Positions 1 to 7,979 of a DNA stretch of 64,000 bases are shown here, in pieces. This DNA comes from Streptomyces olivochromogenes (GTDB taxonomy: Bacteria > Actinomycetota > Actinomycetes > Streptomycetales > Streptomycetaceae). The stretch lies in the NCBI RefSeq assembly GCF_001514115.1, contig NZ_KQ948455.1, forward strand, positions 110,709 to 174,708, given 5' to 3'. Position 1 is the stretch's first letter, and each line of letters opens with the position of its first letter. The position numbers and the translations under genes were made by a program. The notes under the pieces are model-generated. The model was not told where the DNA came from, searched no databases, and was given only the letters and a program-made list of their open reading frames with translations.

Positions 1-537
1 CGTCGGGTTGTTCGGGTTGATGATGACGATCGCCTTGGTGCGGTCGGTGACCTTGCGCTCCACGTCCGCGAGGTCGGGCATCCAGTCCGACTGCTCGTCG
101 CAGTGGTAGTGCACGGCGGTGCCGCCGGACAGGGACACGGCGGCGGTCCACAGCGGGTAGTCCGGCGCCGGTACGAGGACCTCGTCGCCGTCGTCCAGCA
201 GTCCCTGCATCGCCATCACGATCAGCTCGGACACGCCGTTGCCGATGAAGACGTGCTCGACGTCGGTCTCGATGCCGAGGGTCTGGTTGTGCATCACGAC
301 GGCGCGGCGGGCGGCGAGCAGGCCCTTCGCGTCGCCGTAGCCGTGCGCCGTCGACACGTTCCGGAGGATGTCCTCCAGGATCTCGGGCGGGCACTCGAAC
401 CCGAACGCGGCCGGGTTGCCGGTGTTCAGCTTGAGGATCCGATGTCCCGCCGCTTCCAGCCGCATCGCCTCCTCGAGCACCGGGCCCCGGATCTCGTAAC
501 AGACGTTGGCGAGCTTGGTCGACTGGATCACCTGCAT
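1..537 (-). CDS. PLP-dependent aminotransferase, AlaA-like (3' part outside window)
   Basis: The first 179 residues are present; the gene runs off the left edge, so the PLP lysine is not visible. The protein begins MQVIQSTKLANVCYEIRGP and contains LNTGNPAAFGF, HGYGDAKGLLAARRAV, GNGVSELIVMAMQGLL and VPAPDYPLWTAAVSLSGG, ending at IINPNNPT. This is the N-terminal half of a fold-type I class I/II aminotransferase, closest in pattern to the AlaA alanine-synthesising group (pyruvate + glutamate to alanine + 2-oxoglutarate). The ATG at 537 is the natural family start. Substrate specificity cannot be settled from this half. Confidence 0.85.
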   Translation of the reverse strand, partial: MQVIQSTKLANVCYEIRGPVLEEAMRLEAAGHRILKLNTGNPAAFGFECPPEILEDILRNVSTAHGYGDAKGLLAARRAVVMHNQTLGIETDVEHVFIGNGVSELIVMAMQGLLDDGDEVLVPAPDYPLWTAAVSLSGGTAVHYHCDEQSDWMPDLADVERKVTDRTKAIVIINPNNPT

Positions 538-664
538 GACGGTGAGCTTACGGCCGCGTAACGCTCGGCGGGGGGTGTTTTCCACCACGTGAGACGTGGC
601 GTTTTGGGTCGCTTTCTTCCCTCTGTTGTGCCGTAAGCCCTTGCGGTCCTTAGAATCCGCGCCC

Positions 665-1399
665 ATGTCCTGGCAGAACGGTGAGACCGAGGCCGAGCCG
701 AGGGTGTACCTCCCGAGTGGCGACGGCGAGGCGCCCGTGGCGTACGAGGCGTACGCGGATCCGGCGGCGGCGCACGGCTGGCAGGACGCGTACGACGGGC
801 CGGGTGCGGGGACGGCCGATGACGGCGGGCCGGGTGCTCGGACGGTCGATGACGGCGGGCAGGGTGCGGGGACGGGCGGCGACGGAGTCGTGGCGCGTGC
901 CGGGGCCGGGCGCCGTGACGGCTCGCGGCGCCGCCGCCGGGAGCGGCTCCCGCGGCGACGGGTGGCGGTGGCCGGCGGCGCGATGTGCGCGGTCGTCCTC
1001 GGCGCGGTGGTCGTGGGACTGTTCGACTCCGGGTCGTCCGGGGGTTCCGCGCCCTCGGGGCGGAGCGACGGTGGCGGCCGGGGTGCGTCCACGTCCCCGG
1101 AGCCGACGGCTTCCGCGGGTGGCTCGACCGCCGGTGAAGCGGAGACGACGCCGGGCGACTCGCCCGCCGCCTCCGGCGCGAGCGCCGACCGGACCTCTCC
1201 GGGCGCGTCCGCGTCCACCTCGGCGACGCCGTCCACGACGGCGTCGCGGTCCCCGTCGGCCGGGACCTCCACCACCCCCGCCATCAGCCCCACCGCGACC
1301 ACGACGACCGCGACTGCGACTGCGACCGCGACCACGGGTCGCGGTGCCGGCAACGGCAACCCCGGCCACGGCCAAGGCGCGACCAAGCGGCCGAAGTAG
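665..1399 (+). CDS. Ser/Thr-rich single-pass membrane protein, unknown function
   Basis: This 244-residue protein has a cytosolic N-terminal region with repeats of the type GPGAGTADDG, a basic stretch (GSRRRRRERLPRRR), one membrane segment (VAVAGGAMCAVVLGAVVVGL) and an extracytoplasmic low-complexity tail of Ser, Thr, Ala and Gly ending in TATATAT and KRPK. The layout is that of a type II membrane protein with a wall-spanning tail. I start at ATG 665 because the upstream in-frame ATG at 596 adds an uncharacteristic hydrophobic stretch. No recognisable domain; function unknown. Confidence 0.6.
   Translation: MSWQNGETEAEPRVYLPSGDGEAPVAYEAYADPAAAHGWQDAYDGPGAGTADDGGPGARTVDDGGQGAGTGGDGVVARAGAGRRDGSRRRRRERLPRRRVAVAGGAMCAVVLGAVVVGLFDSGSSGGSAPSGRSDGGGRGASTSPEPTASAGGSTAGEAETTPGDSPAASGASADRTSPGASASTSATPSTTASRSPSAGTSTTPAISPTATTTTATATATATTGRGAGNGNPGHGQGATKRPK
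801..890 (+). repeat. 30-bp tandem repeat, three units
   Basis: Units begin at 801, 831 and 861. The first two differ at a few positions and the third is more degenerate. The unit encodes the 10-residue motif GAGTADDGGP and variants, and a multiple of three keeps the frame open. Confidence 0.8.
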
Positions 1400-1625
1400 C
1401 CGCCGGTCCCGACGGGTTCCGTCCGGGCCACGGCAGACCCCGCGGTGGGTTCCACCCCCGCCCGCTCGCCCGCGTATACGACACGCCCCGTCCCGCCTCT
1501 CCGGCATGCCCATGGCCGGAAACCGCTCCTTGTCCCTCCTGTCCCCTCGATTGACAATGCGCATGACAAAACTGGAAGTGGCCGGAAGATCTCCGGTCGC
1601 CCAAGTCGCAAGAGGGGACCCCCAC

Positions 1626-2513
1626 ATGAGAAAGCCTCTCGTCGCCGCGCTCTTCGCCCTGGTGATCACCGGGGCGGGCGTGGCACCCGCGGTCGCGGCA
1701 CCCGCGCCCGCGGCGGCGTCCACGTCCACGTCCGTGTCCGCGGTCAAGGCGGACGCGAAGGCGGCGGCGCCGACCCTGCAGGCCGTCAGCCTCGCCGGGA
1801 CCGTCGCGCTCAGCAACTGCTCCGGCTCCGTCATCCGCTTCCCCAACTCCGCGGACAGCGACCCGGCGCTCGTGCTCTCCAACGGCCACTGCCTGGAGAC
1901 GGGCTTCCCGGAGCCCGGTGAAGTGATCGTCGACCAGGCGTCAAGCCGTACCTTCGGCCTGCTCAACTCCGCCGGCACCCGGGTGGCCACCCTGCGGGCC
2001 AGCAAGGTCGCGTACTCGACGATGACCGACACGGACGTCACGATCTACCAGCTCACCAGCACCTACACGACGATCAAGAACTCGTACGGCATCAGCGCGC
2101 TGACCGTGCAGGACACGCACCCGACCGTCGGCACCGCCATCACGGTCGCCTCCGGTTACTGGAAGCGGCTCTACAACTGCAGCATCGACGGGTTCGCGTA
2201 CCGTCTCAAGGAGGGCGACTGGACCTGGAAGGACTCCATCCGCTACACCTCCGCCTGCAACACCATCGGCGGCACCTCGGGCTCGCCGGTCATCGACCAG
2301 GCCACCGGCAAGGTCGTCGCCGTCAACAACACCGGTAACGAGGACGGCGAGACCTGCACGGTGAACAACCCCTGCGAGGTCGATGCGAGCGGCAACGTCA
2401 CCATTCACCCGGGCATCAACTACGCCGAGGAGACCTACCAGATCCCGGCGTGCTTCACGACCGGCAACAAGCTCAACCTGAGCGCGAGCGGGTGCACCCT
2501 GCCCAAGCCGTGA
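1626..2513 (+). CDS. Secreted trypsin-like serine protease (S1 family)
   Basis: This 295-residue protein starts with a Sec signal peptide (MRKPLVAALFALVITGAGVAP, cleavage likely after AVAA near residue 25). The triad is visible: His88 in NGHC, an Asp in TDTD (135 or 137) and Ser218 in GGTSGSP. Cysteines at 65, 89, 185, 211, 244 and 250 probably form disulfides. It is expected to be an exported peptidase without a large pro-domain. The start is ATG 1626, where the signal peptide begins; the longer open frame upstream is high-GC read-through. The gene converges on the amidohydrolase gene with 21 bp between them. Confidence 0.85.
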   Translation: MRKPLVAALFALVITGAGVAPAVAAPAPAAASTSTSVSAVKADAKAAAPTLQAVSLAGTVALSNCSGSVIRFPNSADSDPALVLSNGHCLETGFPEPGEVIVDQASSRTFGLLNSAGTRVATLRASKVAYSTMTDTDVTIYQLTSTYTTIKNSYGISALTVQDTHPTVGTAITVASGYWKRLYNCSIDGFAYRLKEGDWTWKDSIRYTSACNTIGGTSGSPVIDQATGKVVAVNNTGNEDGETCTVNNPCEVDASGNVTIHPGINYAEETYQIPACFTTGNKLNLSASGCTLPKP

Positions 2514-2534
2514 TCCCTGTGCGGCGGCGGGCGG

Positions 2535-4160
2535 TCACCGGGGAGTCCGGCGGACCGCCCGCCCCGCCAGTACGTCCGTGCGCCGCCCGTCCTCGATCAC
2601 GAACCGGCCGTCGATCAGGACGTACGGGATGCCTGTGGGGAGTCTGCGCGGCTCCTCGAACGTCGAGCCCGCCGCGACCGTGGCCGGGTCGAAGAGGACG
2701 AGGTCGGCGCGGTACCCCTCGCGGACCAGGCCGCGGTCGGGCAGCCGCAGCCGGGCGGCCGGGCGGCCGGTGAGATGGGCGACGCACTCCTCCAGGGAGA
2801 GCACGCCCAACTCCCGTACGTACTTCCCCAGATACTGCGGGAACGTGCCGTACGCGCGCGCGTGCGGCTTGTCGCCGCGCAGGATGCCGTCCGAACCGCC
2901 GGTGTGCACACGGTGCCGCATGATCGCGCGGACGTTCTCCTCGTGGCCGACGTGCTGGAGGATCGTCGGGCCCAGCCGGTCGTCCAGGAGCAGGCGGCGG
3001 GCGGTCGTCCAGGAGCTCTCGCCGAGCCGGTCGGCGGACTGCCGGACCGTGCTGCCGACGTACGAGGCGAGCGCCGGGTCGGTGACTCCCGAGATCTCGA
3101 TCGTGTCCCACTCGATGGGCACGCCGTGGCAGCCGTCGGCGCCGGTCACCTCCATGTGGTGCCGGACGCGTTCGGCCGTGTCCTCGTCCTTCAGGCGCGT
3201 GAGGATCGCCTCCGGGCCGCCCTCGCTCGCCCAGCTCGGCAGCATCGCGACCAGCGTGGTGCAGCCGGGGGTGTAGGGGTACGTGTCGAGGCTGATGTCC
3301 GCGCCCGCGGCGAGGGCGTCGTCCAGGAGGGCCAGCAGCTCCGGGGCCCTGCCCTCGTTGACGCCGAAGTTCATGGTGGCGTGGGCGAGGTGGAGCGGGC
3401 AGCCCGCCTCGCGGGTGAGGGCCACCATCTCCTCGTACGCCGCGAGGGCGCCCGCCCCGTACGAGCGGTGGTGCGGGCAGTAGTAGCCGCCGTACTCCGC
3501 CACCACCCGGCACAGCTCGGTGAGTTCGGCGTCCTGGGCGTACATGCCGGGGGTGTAGGTGAGACCGGAGGACATGCCGACGGCGCCCTCGCGCATCCCG
3601 TCGGCCACCAGCCGCCGCATCCGCTCCAGCTCCCGCGCCGTCGCCGGGCGGTCGTCCCAGCCGACGGCGAGCATCCGGACGGTGCCCTGCGGGATCAGAT
3701 ACGCGGCGTTCACCGCGATGCCCTCGCCGTCGAAGCCGTGGTCGAGCCGGTCCAGGTACTCGCCCACCGAGCGCCAGCCGAAGTCGATGTCGTCACCGGG
3801 TCCGTTCCAGCCGGTGATCGTGGACCGGACCTCCGCGAGGGTGCGGTCGTCGACCGGCGCGTACGACAGCCCGTCCTGGCCGATGACCTCCAGGGTCACC
3901 CCCTGGGCCGCCTTCGCGCTGTGGTCCGGGTCGCGCAGGAGGGCGAGGTCGCTGTGGGCGTGCATGTCGATGAAGCCGGGGGAGAGGGCCAGGCCCTCGG
4001 CGTCGAGGACCCGCCGGGCGAGGGGCCGCAGACAGCCGGCCGCCGCCCCCTCCCTGAGCACGGTGGTGATCCTGCCGCCCTGGATGCCCACGTCGGCGCG
4101 GTACGAGGGGCCTCCGGTGCCGTCGACGACCTCCGCGTCGCGGATGACGAGATCCATCAC
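2535..4160 (-). CDS. N-acyl-D-amino-acid deacylase family amidohydrolase
   Basis: A 541-residue metal-dependent amidohydrolase of the D-aminoacylase family, starting MDLVIRDAEVVDGTGGPSYRADVGI (ATG at 4160 or 4157). The metal motif HAH is at His67/His69 (GFIDMHAHSDLALL), with SSGLTYTPGMYA, CPHHRSYG and the C-terminal RADLVLFDP typical of the family. The segment that usually reads VGNCG, carrying the metal-ligand Cys96 of Alcaligenes D-aminoacylase, reads IGQDG here, placing Asp at residue 96. It lies 54 bp downstream of the dehydratase gene on the same strand, probably co-transcribed. Expected role: hydrolysis of an N-acylated D-amino acid or related amino acid; substrate unproven. Confidence 0.85.
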   Translation of the reverse strand: MMDLVIRDAEVVDGTGGPSYRADVGIQGGRITTVLREGAAAGCLRPLARRVLDAEGLALSPGFIDMHAHSDLALLRDPDHSAKAAQGVTLEVIGQDGLSYAPVDDRTLAEVRSTITGWNGPGDDIDFGWRSVGEYLDRLDHGFDGEGIAVNAAYLIPQGTVRMLAVGWDDRPATARELERMRRLVADGMREGAVGMSSGLTYTPGMYAQDAELTELCRVVAEYGGYYCPHHRSYGAGALAAYEEMVALTREAGCPLHLAHATMNFGVNEGRAPELLALLDDALAAGADISLDTYPYTPGCTTLVAMLPSWASEGGPEAILTRLKDEDTAERVRHHMEVTGADGCHGVPIEWDTIEISGVTDPALASYVGSTVRQSADRLGESSWTTARRLLLDDRLGPTILQHVGHEENVRAIMRHRVHTGGSDGILRGDKPHARAYGTFPQYLGKYVRELGVLSLEECVAHLTGRPAARLRLPDRGLVREGYRADLVLFDPATVAAGSTFEEPRRLPTGIPYVLIDGRFVIEDGRRTDVLAGRAVRRTPR

Positions 4161-4214
4161 AGGGGCCTCCGGGAAACACAGGAAACATTCGTCACAGCGG
4201 CCTCTCAGAAGCTC

Positions 4215-5483
4215 TCAGAAGAACGTACGGACGTAGTCCACGACCGTGCCGTCCGCCTCCACCAGCGGAATCAGCTGCCACTTGTCGAAGGACGTGCAGG
4301 GGTGGGACAGCCCGAGGCCCACCCAGTCCCCGACCTCCACGTCCGCCTCCGGGTCCGTGCGCAGCCACGCGTGCTGGTCGGAGAGCGCGGTCACCGTCAG
4401 ACCCGTCGCCGGCCGCTCGGCACCGTCCCGCCGCACCACCTGGGCCTCGGGCAGATCGAGGTCGTACGCCGCGTCCCGCTTGCCCGCGTTGACGAAGGCC
4501 TGCTCGGGGGAGGGCCGGGAGACGACCTGGGTCCAGAGGCGGAACGCGGGGTGCAGGGCGCCCTCCTCGGGGACCCGGGTGAAGGGGGTCAGCCGGCGGT
4601 AGTGCCCGTCGTCGTGCGAGACGTAGGCGCCCGAGCGCAGCAGCTTCAGTACGGGCAGGGAGAGGTCGGGGAGCTCGGAGAAGACGTCCGCGACGGCGTC
4701 GAACCAGGCGCTGCCGCCCGCACTGACGACGATCTCCGTCAGTCCCTCGAACCGGCCCGCCTTGTCGAAGTCCACCGCCAGCGCGGTCAGCCGCCGCAGC
4801 CAGGCGTGCACGCGCTCGGGGTCCGCCCCCGGGACCTCGCCCTCGTAACCCGCCACGCCGACCAGCCGCAGGGTCCGCGTCGCGGCCACCGCGTCCGCGA
4901 CCGCCGCGCACTCCGCCTCCGTACGCACCCCGGTGCGGGCCCCCGCACCGGCGGCGAGCTCGACGACCACGTCCACCGGACGGGTGGAGCCGTGCAGCGC
5001 GGCGTCCATCAGCTCGACGCCGCGCACCGAGTCGACATAACAGACGAAGCGGAAGTCCGGGTCGGCCGCCAGCTCGGACGCGATCCAGCGCAGCGCCGCC
5101 GCGTCGACGAGTTCGTTCGCGAGGAAGATCCGCCCGATCCCGAACTCCCGCGCCACGCGGACCTGATGAGGCACGGCGAGGGTGATGCCCCAGGCGCCGT
5201 GCTCGATCTGCCGCCAGAACAGCTGGGGGGCCATCGAGGTCTTGCCGTGCGGGGCGAAGGCGAGGCCGTGGCGGACGGCGTACGTCTCCATCAGCTCGAG
5301 GTTGTGCGTCAGGCGCTCGGCGGACAGGGCGAGGACGGGGGTGGTGAAGCCGCCGGTGAAGAGGTCCCGGCGCTGGGCGGCCAGCTCGCCGACGGTCAGA
5401 CCCTCGGCGTCCGGGGGGAGGCCCTTGAAGCGGTGGTCGACGCGGGCGGCCGCGAGGCGGGCGGCGGCTTCGGAGGCGGTCAT
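4215..5483 (-). CDS. PLP-dependent D-amino acid / D-amino-sugar-acid dehydratase (alanine racemase-like fold)
   Basis: A 422-residue fold-type III PLP enzyme related to D-serine dehydratase and D-threonine aldolase. The N-terminal barrel has the PLP lysine Lys81 in FAPHGKTSMAP, and the C-terminal domain has the metal pair His394-x-Cys396 (SHPCTSFDKW) seen in zinc-dependent D-serine dehydratases. The subgroup is often labelled amino acid deaminase; to my recollection it also includes Pseudomonas D-glucosaminate dehydratase. The reaction is likely elimination of water and ammonia, giving a 2-oxo acid. Start ATG 5483 is chosen for its ribosome-binding site (AAGGGAAGG just upstream); the longer frame from 5537 runs through the operator. 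It is divergent from the kinase-IclR-RidA operon. Confidence 0.8.
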   Translation of the reverse strand: MTASEAAARLAAARVDHRFKGLPPDAEGLTVGELAAQRRDLFTGGFTTPVLALSAERLTHNLELMETYAVRHGLAFAPHGKTSMAPQLFWRQIEHGAWGITLAVPHQVRVAREFGIGRIFLANELVDAAALRWIASELAADPDFRFVCYVDSVRGVELMDAALHGSTRPVDVVVELAAGAGARTGVRTEAECAAVADAVAATRTLRLVGVAGYEGEVPGADPERVHAWLRRLTALAVDFDKAGRFEGLTEIVVSAGGSAWFDAVADVFSELPDLSLPVLKLLRSGAYVSHDDGHYRRLTPFTRVPEEGALHPAFRLWTQVVSRPSPEQAFVNAGKRDAAYDLDLPEAQVVRRDGAERPATGLTVTALSDQHAWLRTDPEADVEVGDWVGLGLSHPCTSFDKWQLIPLVEADGTVVDYVRTFF

Positions 5484-5515
5484 GAGCCTTCCCTTCAAGG
5501 GTGTTGCGTGACGTG

Positions 5516-5530
5516 TTGCATCATGTGCAA
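5516..5530. promoter_or_regulatory. Inverted repeat, candidate IclR operator
   Basis: TTGCATCATGTGCAA: arms TTGCA/TGCAA with a 5-bp spacer, flanked by TTGCG half-sites at 5504-5508 and 5537-5541. It lies between the divergent dehydratase (5483) and kinase (5637) starts, where the IclR protein encoded at 6671 would control both arms. Confidence 0.55.
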
Positions 5531-5636
5531 CGGTCATTGCGTATGTCGCTTACTGCTGTCTAACATCCCAGCCAACGCAGGGTCAACGGTGCGGCTGCGT
5601 CACCGTCGACCGCGAGAGCGAGGAGCCCCAGTCATC

Positions 5637-6674
5637 GTGCCCCCCACCGTTGTCGACGTCGTGGCGCTCGGCGAGTCCATGGTCACGTTTCTGCCGTCCC
5701 GGCCGGGGCGCCTCGCCGATGTGCCGTCGTTCGAGCGGGGGATCGGCGGCGCCGAGTCGAATGTGGCGTGCGTGCTCGCCGCGGCCGGGCACACCGCGCG
5801 CTGGGTCGGCCGGGTCGGCACCGACGGGTTCGGCGACCACCTCGTCGAGGCGATCGCCGCGTACGGCGTCGACACCTCCGCCGTACGACGGGATCCCGCG
5901 CGCCCGACGGGCATCTACTTCCGCACGGCGGGCGACCGGGCGAGCGACGCCCACGAGGTCGCGTACTACCGGGCCGGTTCTGCCGCCTCAGCGATGGCGG
6001 CGGACGCCGTGGACCTGGACGCCGTCCGCGCGGGACGGGTGCTCCACCTCTCCGGCATCACCGCCGCGCTCTCCGCGGGCTGCCTCGCCCTGATGCGCGA
6101 GCTCACCGCGCGCCGCCCCGGCCGCCCCCTCGTCTCGTTCGACGTCAACCACCGGGCCCACCTCTGGCAGCACCAGGAACCGGGCAAGGTCCTGCTGGAC
6201 CTGGCCCGCGGCAGCGACCTCGTCTTCGTGGGCGAGGACGAGGCCGAGACCGCCTGGGGCGTCACCGGCGGTCCGGGGGCGATCCGCGCCGCGCTGCCCG
6301 AACCCCGGGTGCTGGTCGTGAAGCAGGGGTCCCGGGGTGCCACCCTTTTCCAAGGTGACAGTGAGGGCGACACGGTCACCTTCGTCCCCTCCCTCCACGT
6401 CGACGTGGTCGCTCCCGTCGGCGCGGGCGACGCCTTCGCCGCCGGGTTCCTCTCCGCCACCCTGCGCGCCTTGCCCGCCCGGGAGCGGCTCCGGCACGGC
6501 CACCTCATGGCCGCCGCCGCCCTCACCGTCCACGGAGACCTCGCCGCGCCCCCCTCCCGCGACCACGCCGACCGGCTGGCCGCTCTGGACGACGACGCGT
6601 GGGAGACACTTCGACTCGGCCCCGGCTGGACCGAAGCCGTCACGCGGGCCCCGGAGGAGGTACCTACCCCATGA
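5637..6674 (+). CDS. PfkB-family sugar kinase, 2-keto-3-deoxygluconate kinase-like
   Basis: This 345-residue ribokinase-fold enzyme starts VPPTVVDVVALGESMVTFLP and shows the PfkB signatures: GGAESNVACVLAAAG near the N-terminus and VAPVGAGDAFAAGFL with the catalytic Asp of GAGD near the C-terminus. SFDVNHRAHLW resembles the DxNxR motif of KDG kinases. It would phosphorylate a sugar or sugar acid at the expense of ATP; KDG to KDPG is the best guess. The start is GTG 5637 after AGGAG at 5621-5625. The much longer open frame back to 2775 is a shadow of the opposite-strand genes. Its stop overlaps the start of the IclR gene (ATGA). Confidence 0.82.
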   Translation: MPPTVVDVVALGESMVTFLPSRPGRLADVPSFERGIGGAESNVACVLAAAGHTARWVGRVGTDGFGDHLVEAIAAYGVDTSAVRRDPARPTGIYFRTAGDRASDAHEVAYYRAGSAASAMAADAVDLDAVRAGRVLHLSGITAALSAGCLALMRELTARRPGRPLVSFDVNHRAHLWQHQEPGKVLLDLARGSDLVFVGEDEAETAWGVTGGPGAIRAALPEPRVLVVKQGSRGATLFQGDSEGDTVTFVPSLHVDVVAPVGAGDAFAAGFLSATLRALPARERLRHGHLMAAAALTVHGDLAAPPSRDHADRLAALDDDAWETLRLGPGWTEAVTRAPEEVPTP

Positions 6675-7444
6675 GCCAGACCGTCGACCGAGCGCTGAGC
6701 ATCCTGCCGCTGCTCGCCGAGGGCCCCGCCGACCTCGGCCAGGTCGCCGACCGCCTCGGCGTCCACAAGTCCACCGCGCTCCGCCTCCTGCGCACGCTGC
6801 ACGAGCACGGCCTCGTCTACCGCCAGTCCGACCAGCGCTACCGCCTCGGCGCCCGCCTATTCGCCCTCGCCCAGGAAGCCGTCGAGAACCTCGACGTCCG
6901 CGAGATCGCCCACCCCCACCTCGTACGGCTCAACGAGACGTGCGGGCACACCGTCCACCTCGCGGTGTACGAGGAGAACGAGGTCCTCTACATCGACAAG
7001 GTGGAGAGCCGCTACCCGGTGCGCATGTACTCCCGGATCGGGAAGCCGGTCGCCATCACGGTCGCCGCCGTCGCCAAACTCCTCCTCGCCGATCTCCCCG
7101 AGCCCGAGCGCCGCGCCCTCGCGGACAAGCTCGACTACCCCATGTACACGGCCCGTTCGACCCCCAACGCGCCCGCCTTCCTCAAGGAGCTGGCCACGGT
7201 GCGCGAACAGGGCTGGGCCACCGACCTCGGTGGCCACGAGGAGTCCATCAACTGCGTCGCGGCCCCCATCCGCGGCGCCGACGGACGCGTCGTCGCCGCG
7301 ATGTCGGTCTCCGCGCCGAACGTCGTCGTCACCGCCGACGAACTCCTCACCCTGCTCCCGCTGGTGCGCCGGACCGCCGACGCCATCAGCCACGAGTACT
7401 CCGGCAAGCCCCCAGCCAAGGAAGAGAGTTCCCGACGTCCATGA
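6671..7444 (+). CDS. IclR-family transcriptional regulator
   Basis: A 257-residue protein with an N-terminal winged helix (DLGQVADRLGVHKSTALRLLRTLHEHGLV) and a C-terminal IclR effector domain (CGHTVHLAVYEENEVLYIDKVES, SINCVAAPIRGADGRVVAAMSVSAP). The start is ATG 6671 after GGAGGAGG, overlapping the kinase stop; its own stop overlaps the RidA start. It probably senses the substrate or a 2-oxo acid intermediate and acts on the divergent promoter through the inverted repeat at 5516-5530. Confidence 0.9.
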   Translation: MSQTVDRALSILPLLAEGPADLGQVADRLGVHKSTALRLLRTLHEHGLVYRQSDQRYRLGARLFALAQEAVENLDVREIAHPHLVRLNETCGHTVHLAVYEENEVLYIDKVESRYPVRMYSRIGKPVAITVAAVAKLLLADLPEPERRALADKLDYPMYTARSTPNAPAFLKELATVREQGWATDLGGHEESINCVAAPIRGADGRVVAAMSVSAPNVVVTADELLTLLPLVRRTADAISHEYSGKPPAKEESSRRP

Positions 7445-7851
7445 CCGAGAAGACCGCCCTCACCCCCAAGACCCACACCACGCCGCCCGCGAAGTTCTCG
7501 CACGGCGTGAAGAAGGGGAACATCCTCCAGGTCGCCGGACAGGTCGGCTTCCTCCCGGCCGAGGACGGCAAGCCGCCCACGCCCGCCGGTCCCACCCTGC
7601 GTGAACAGACCCTCCAGACCCTCGCCAACGTCCGGGCGATCCTCGAAGAGGGCGGCGCGAGCTGGGACGACGCGTTGATGATCCGCGTCTACCTCACGGA
7701 CGTCGACCACTTCGCCGAGATGAACCAGATCTACAACACCTATTTCGAGGAGCAGGGCCTCACCGCGCCCCCCGCCGCCCGCACCACGGTCTACGTCGGC
7801 CTGCCGGCCGGCCTCCTCATCGAGATCGACGCGCTCGCCGTACTGGGCTGA
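7441..7851 (+). CDS. ridA: RidA family reactive-intermediate deaminase
   Basis: A 136-residue YjgF/YER057c/UK114 protein (GVKKGNILQVAGQVGFLP, TLQTLANVRAILEEGGASWDDALMIRVYLTDVDHFAEMNQIYNTYF, AARTTVYVGLPAGLLIEIDALAVL). The conserved Arg of the substrate pocket is in AARTTV. RidA proteins hydrolyse enamine/imine intermediates released by PLP dehydratases, which fits exactly with the dehydratase encoded in the divergent arm. It is translationally coupled to the IclR gene by ATGA at 7441-7444. A hairpin follows 38 bp downstream. Confidence 0.9.
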   Translation: MTEKTALTPKTHTTPPAKFSHGVKKGNILQVAGQVGFLPAEDGKPPTPAGPTLREQTLQTLANVRAILEEGGASWDDALMIRVYLTDVDHFAEMNQIYNTYFEEQGLTAPPAARTTVYVGLPAGLLIEIDALAVLG

Positions 7852-7888
7852 GCGACCCCCTCCCACTCCCGCACCCCGTACGCCATCA

Positions 7889-7919
7889 CGGCACGGCGTC
7901 CCCCTGGGGCGCCGTGCCG
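7889..7919 (+). terminator. Hairpin between ridA and the GntP permease gene
   Basis: CGGCACGGCG (7889-7898) pairs with CGCCGTGCCG (7910-7919), and the C and G runs inside extend the stem. There is no U tract, which is common in Streptomyces. It could terminate or attenuate transcription before the permease gene. Confidence 0.6.
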
Positions 7920-7979
7920 CGATCCCCCCTGCCCGAAAGCCGCATGCCCCACTTACCCGACTGCAGAGGTCCCCCGCCC

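Noticed and set aside
2775..5636. Very long plus-strand open frame upstream of the PfkB kinase
   Set aside because: It is antisense to two well-supported genes (deacylase and dehydratase), has Arg/Val/Gly-rich nonsense content, and the kinase has its own GTG and ribosome-binding site at 5637.
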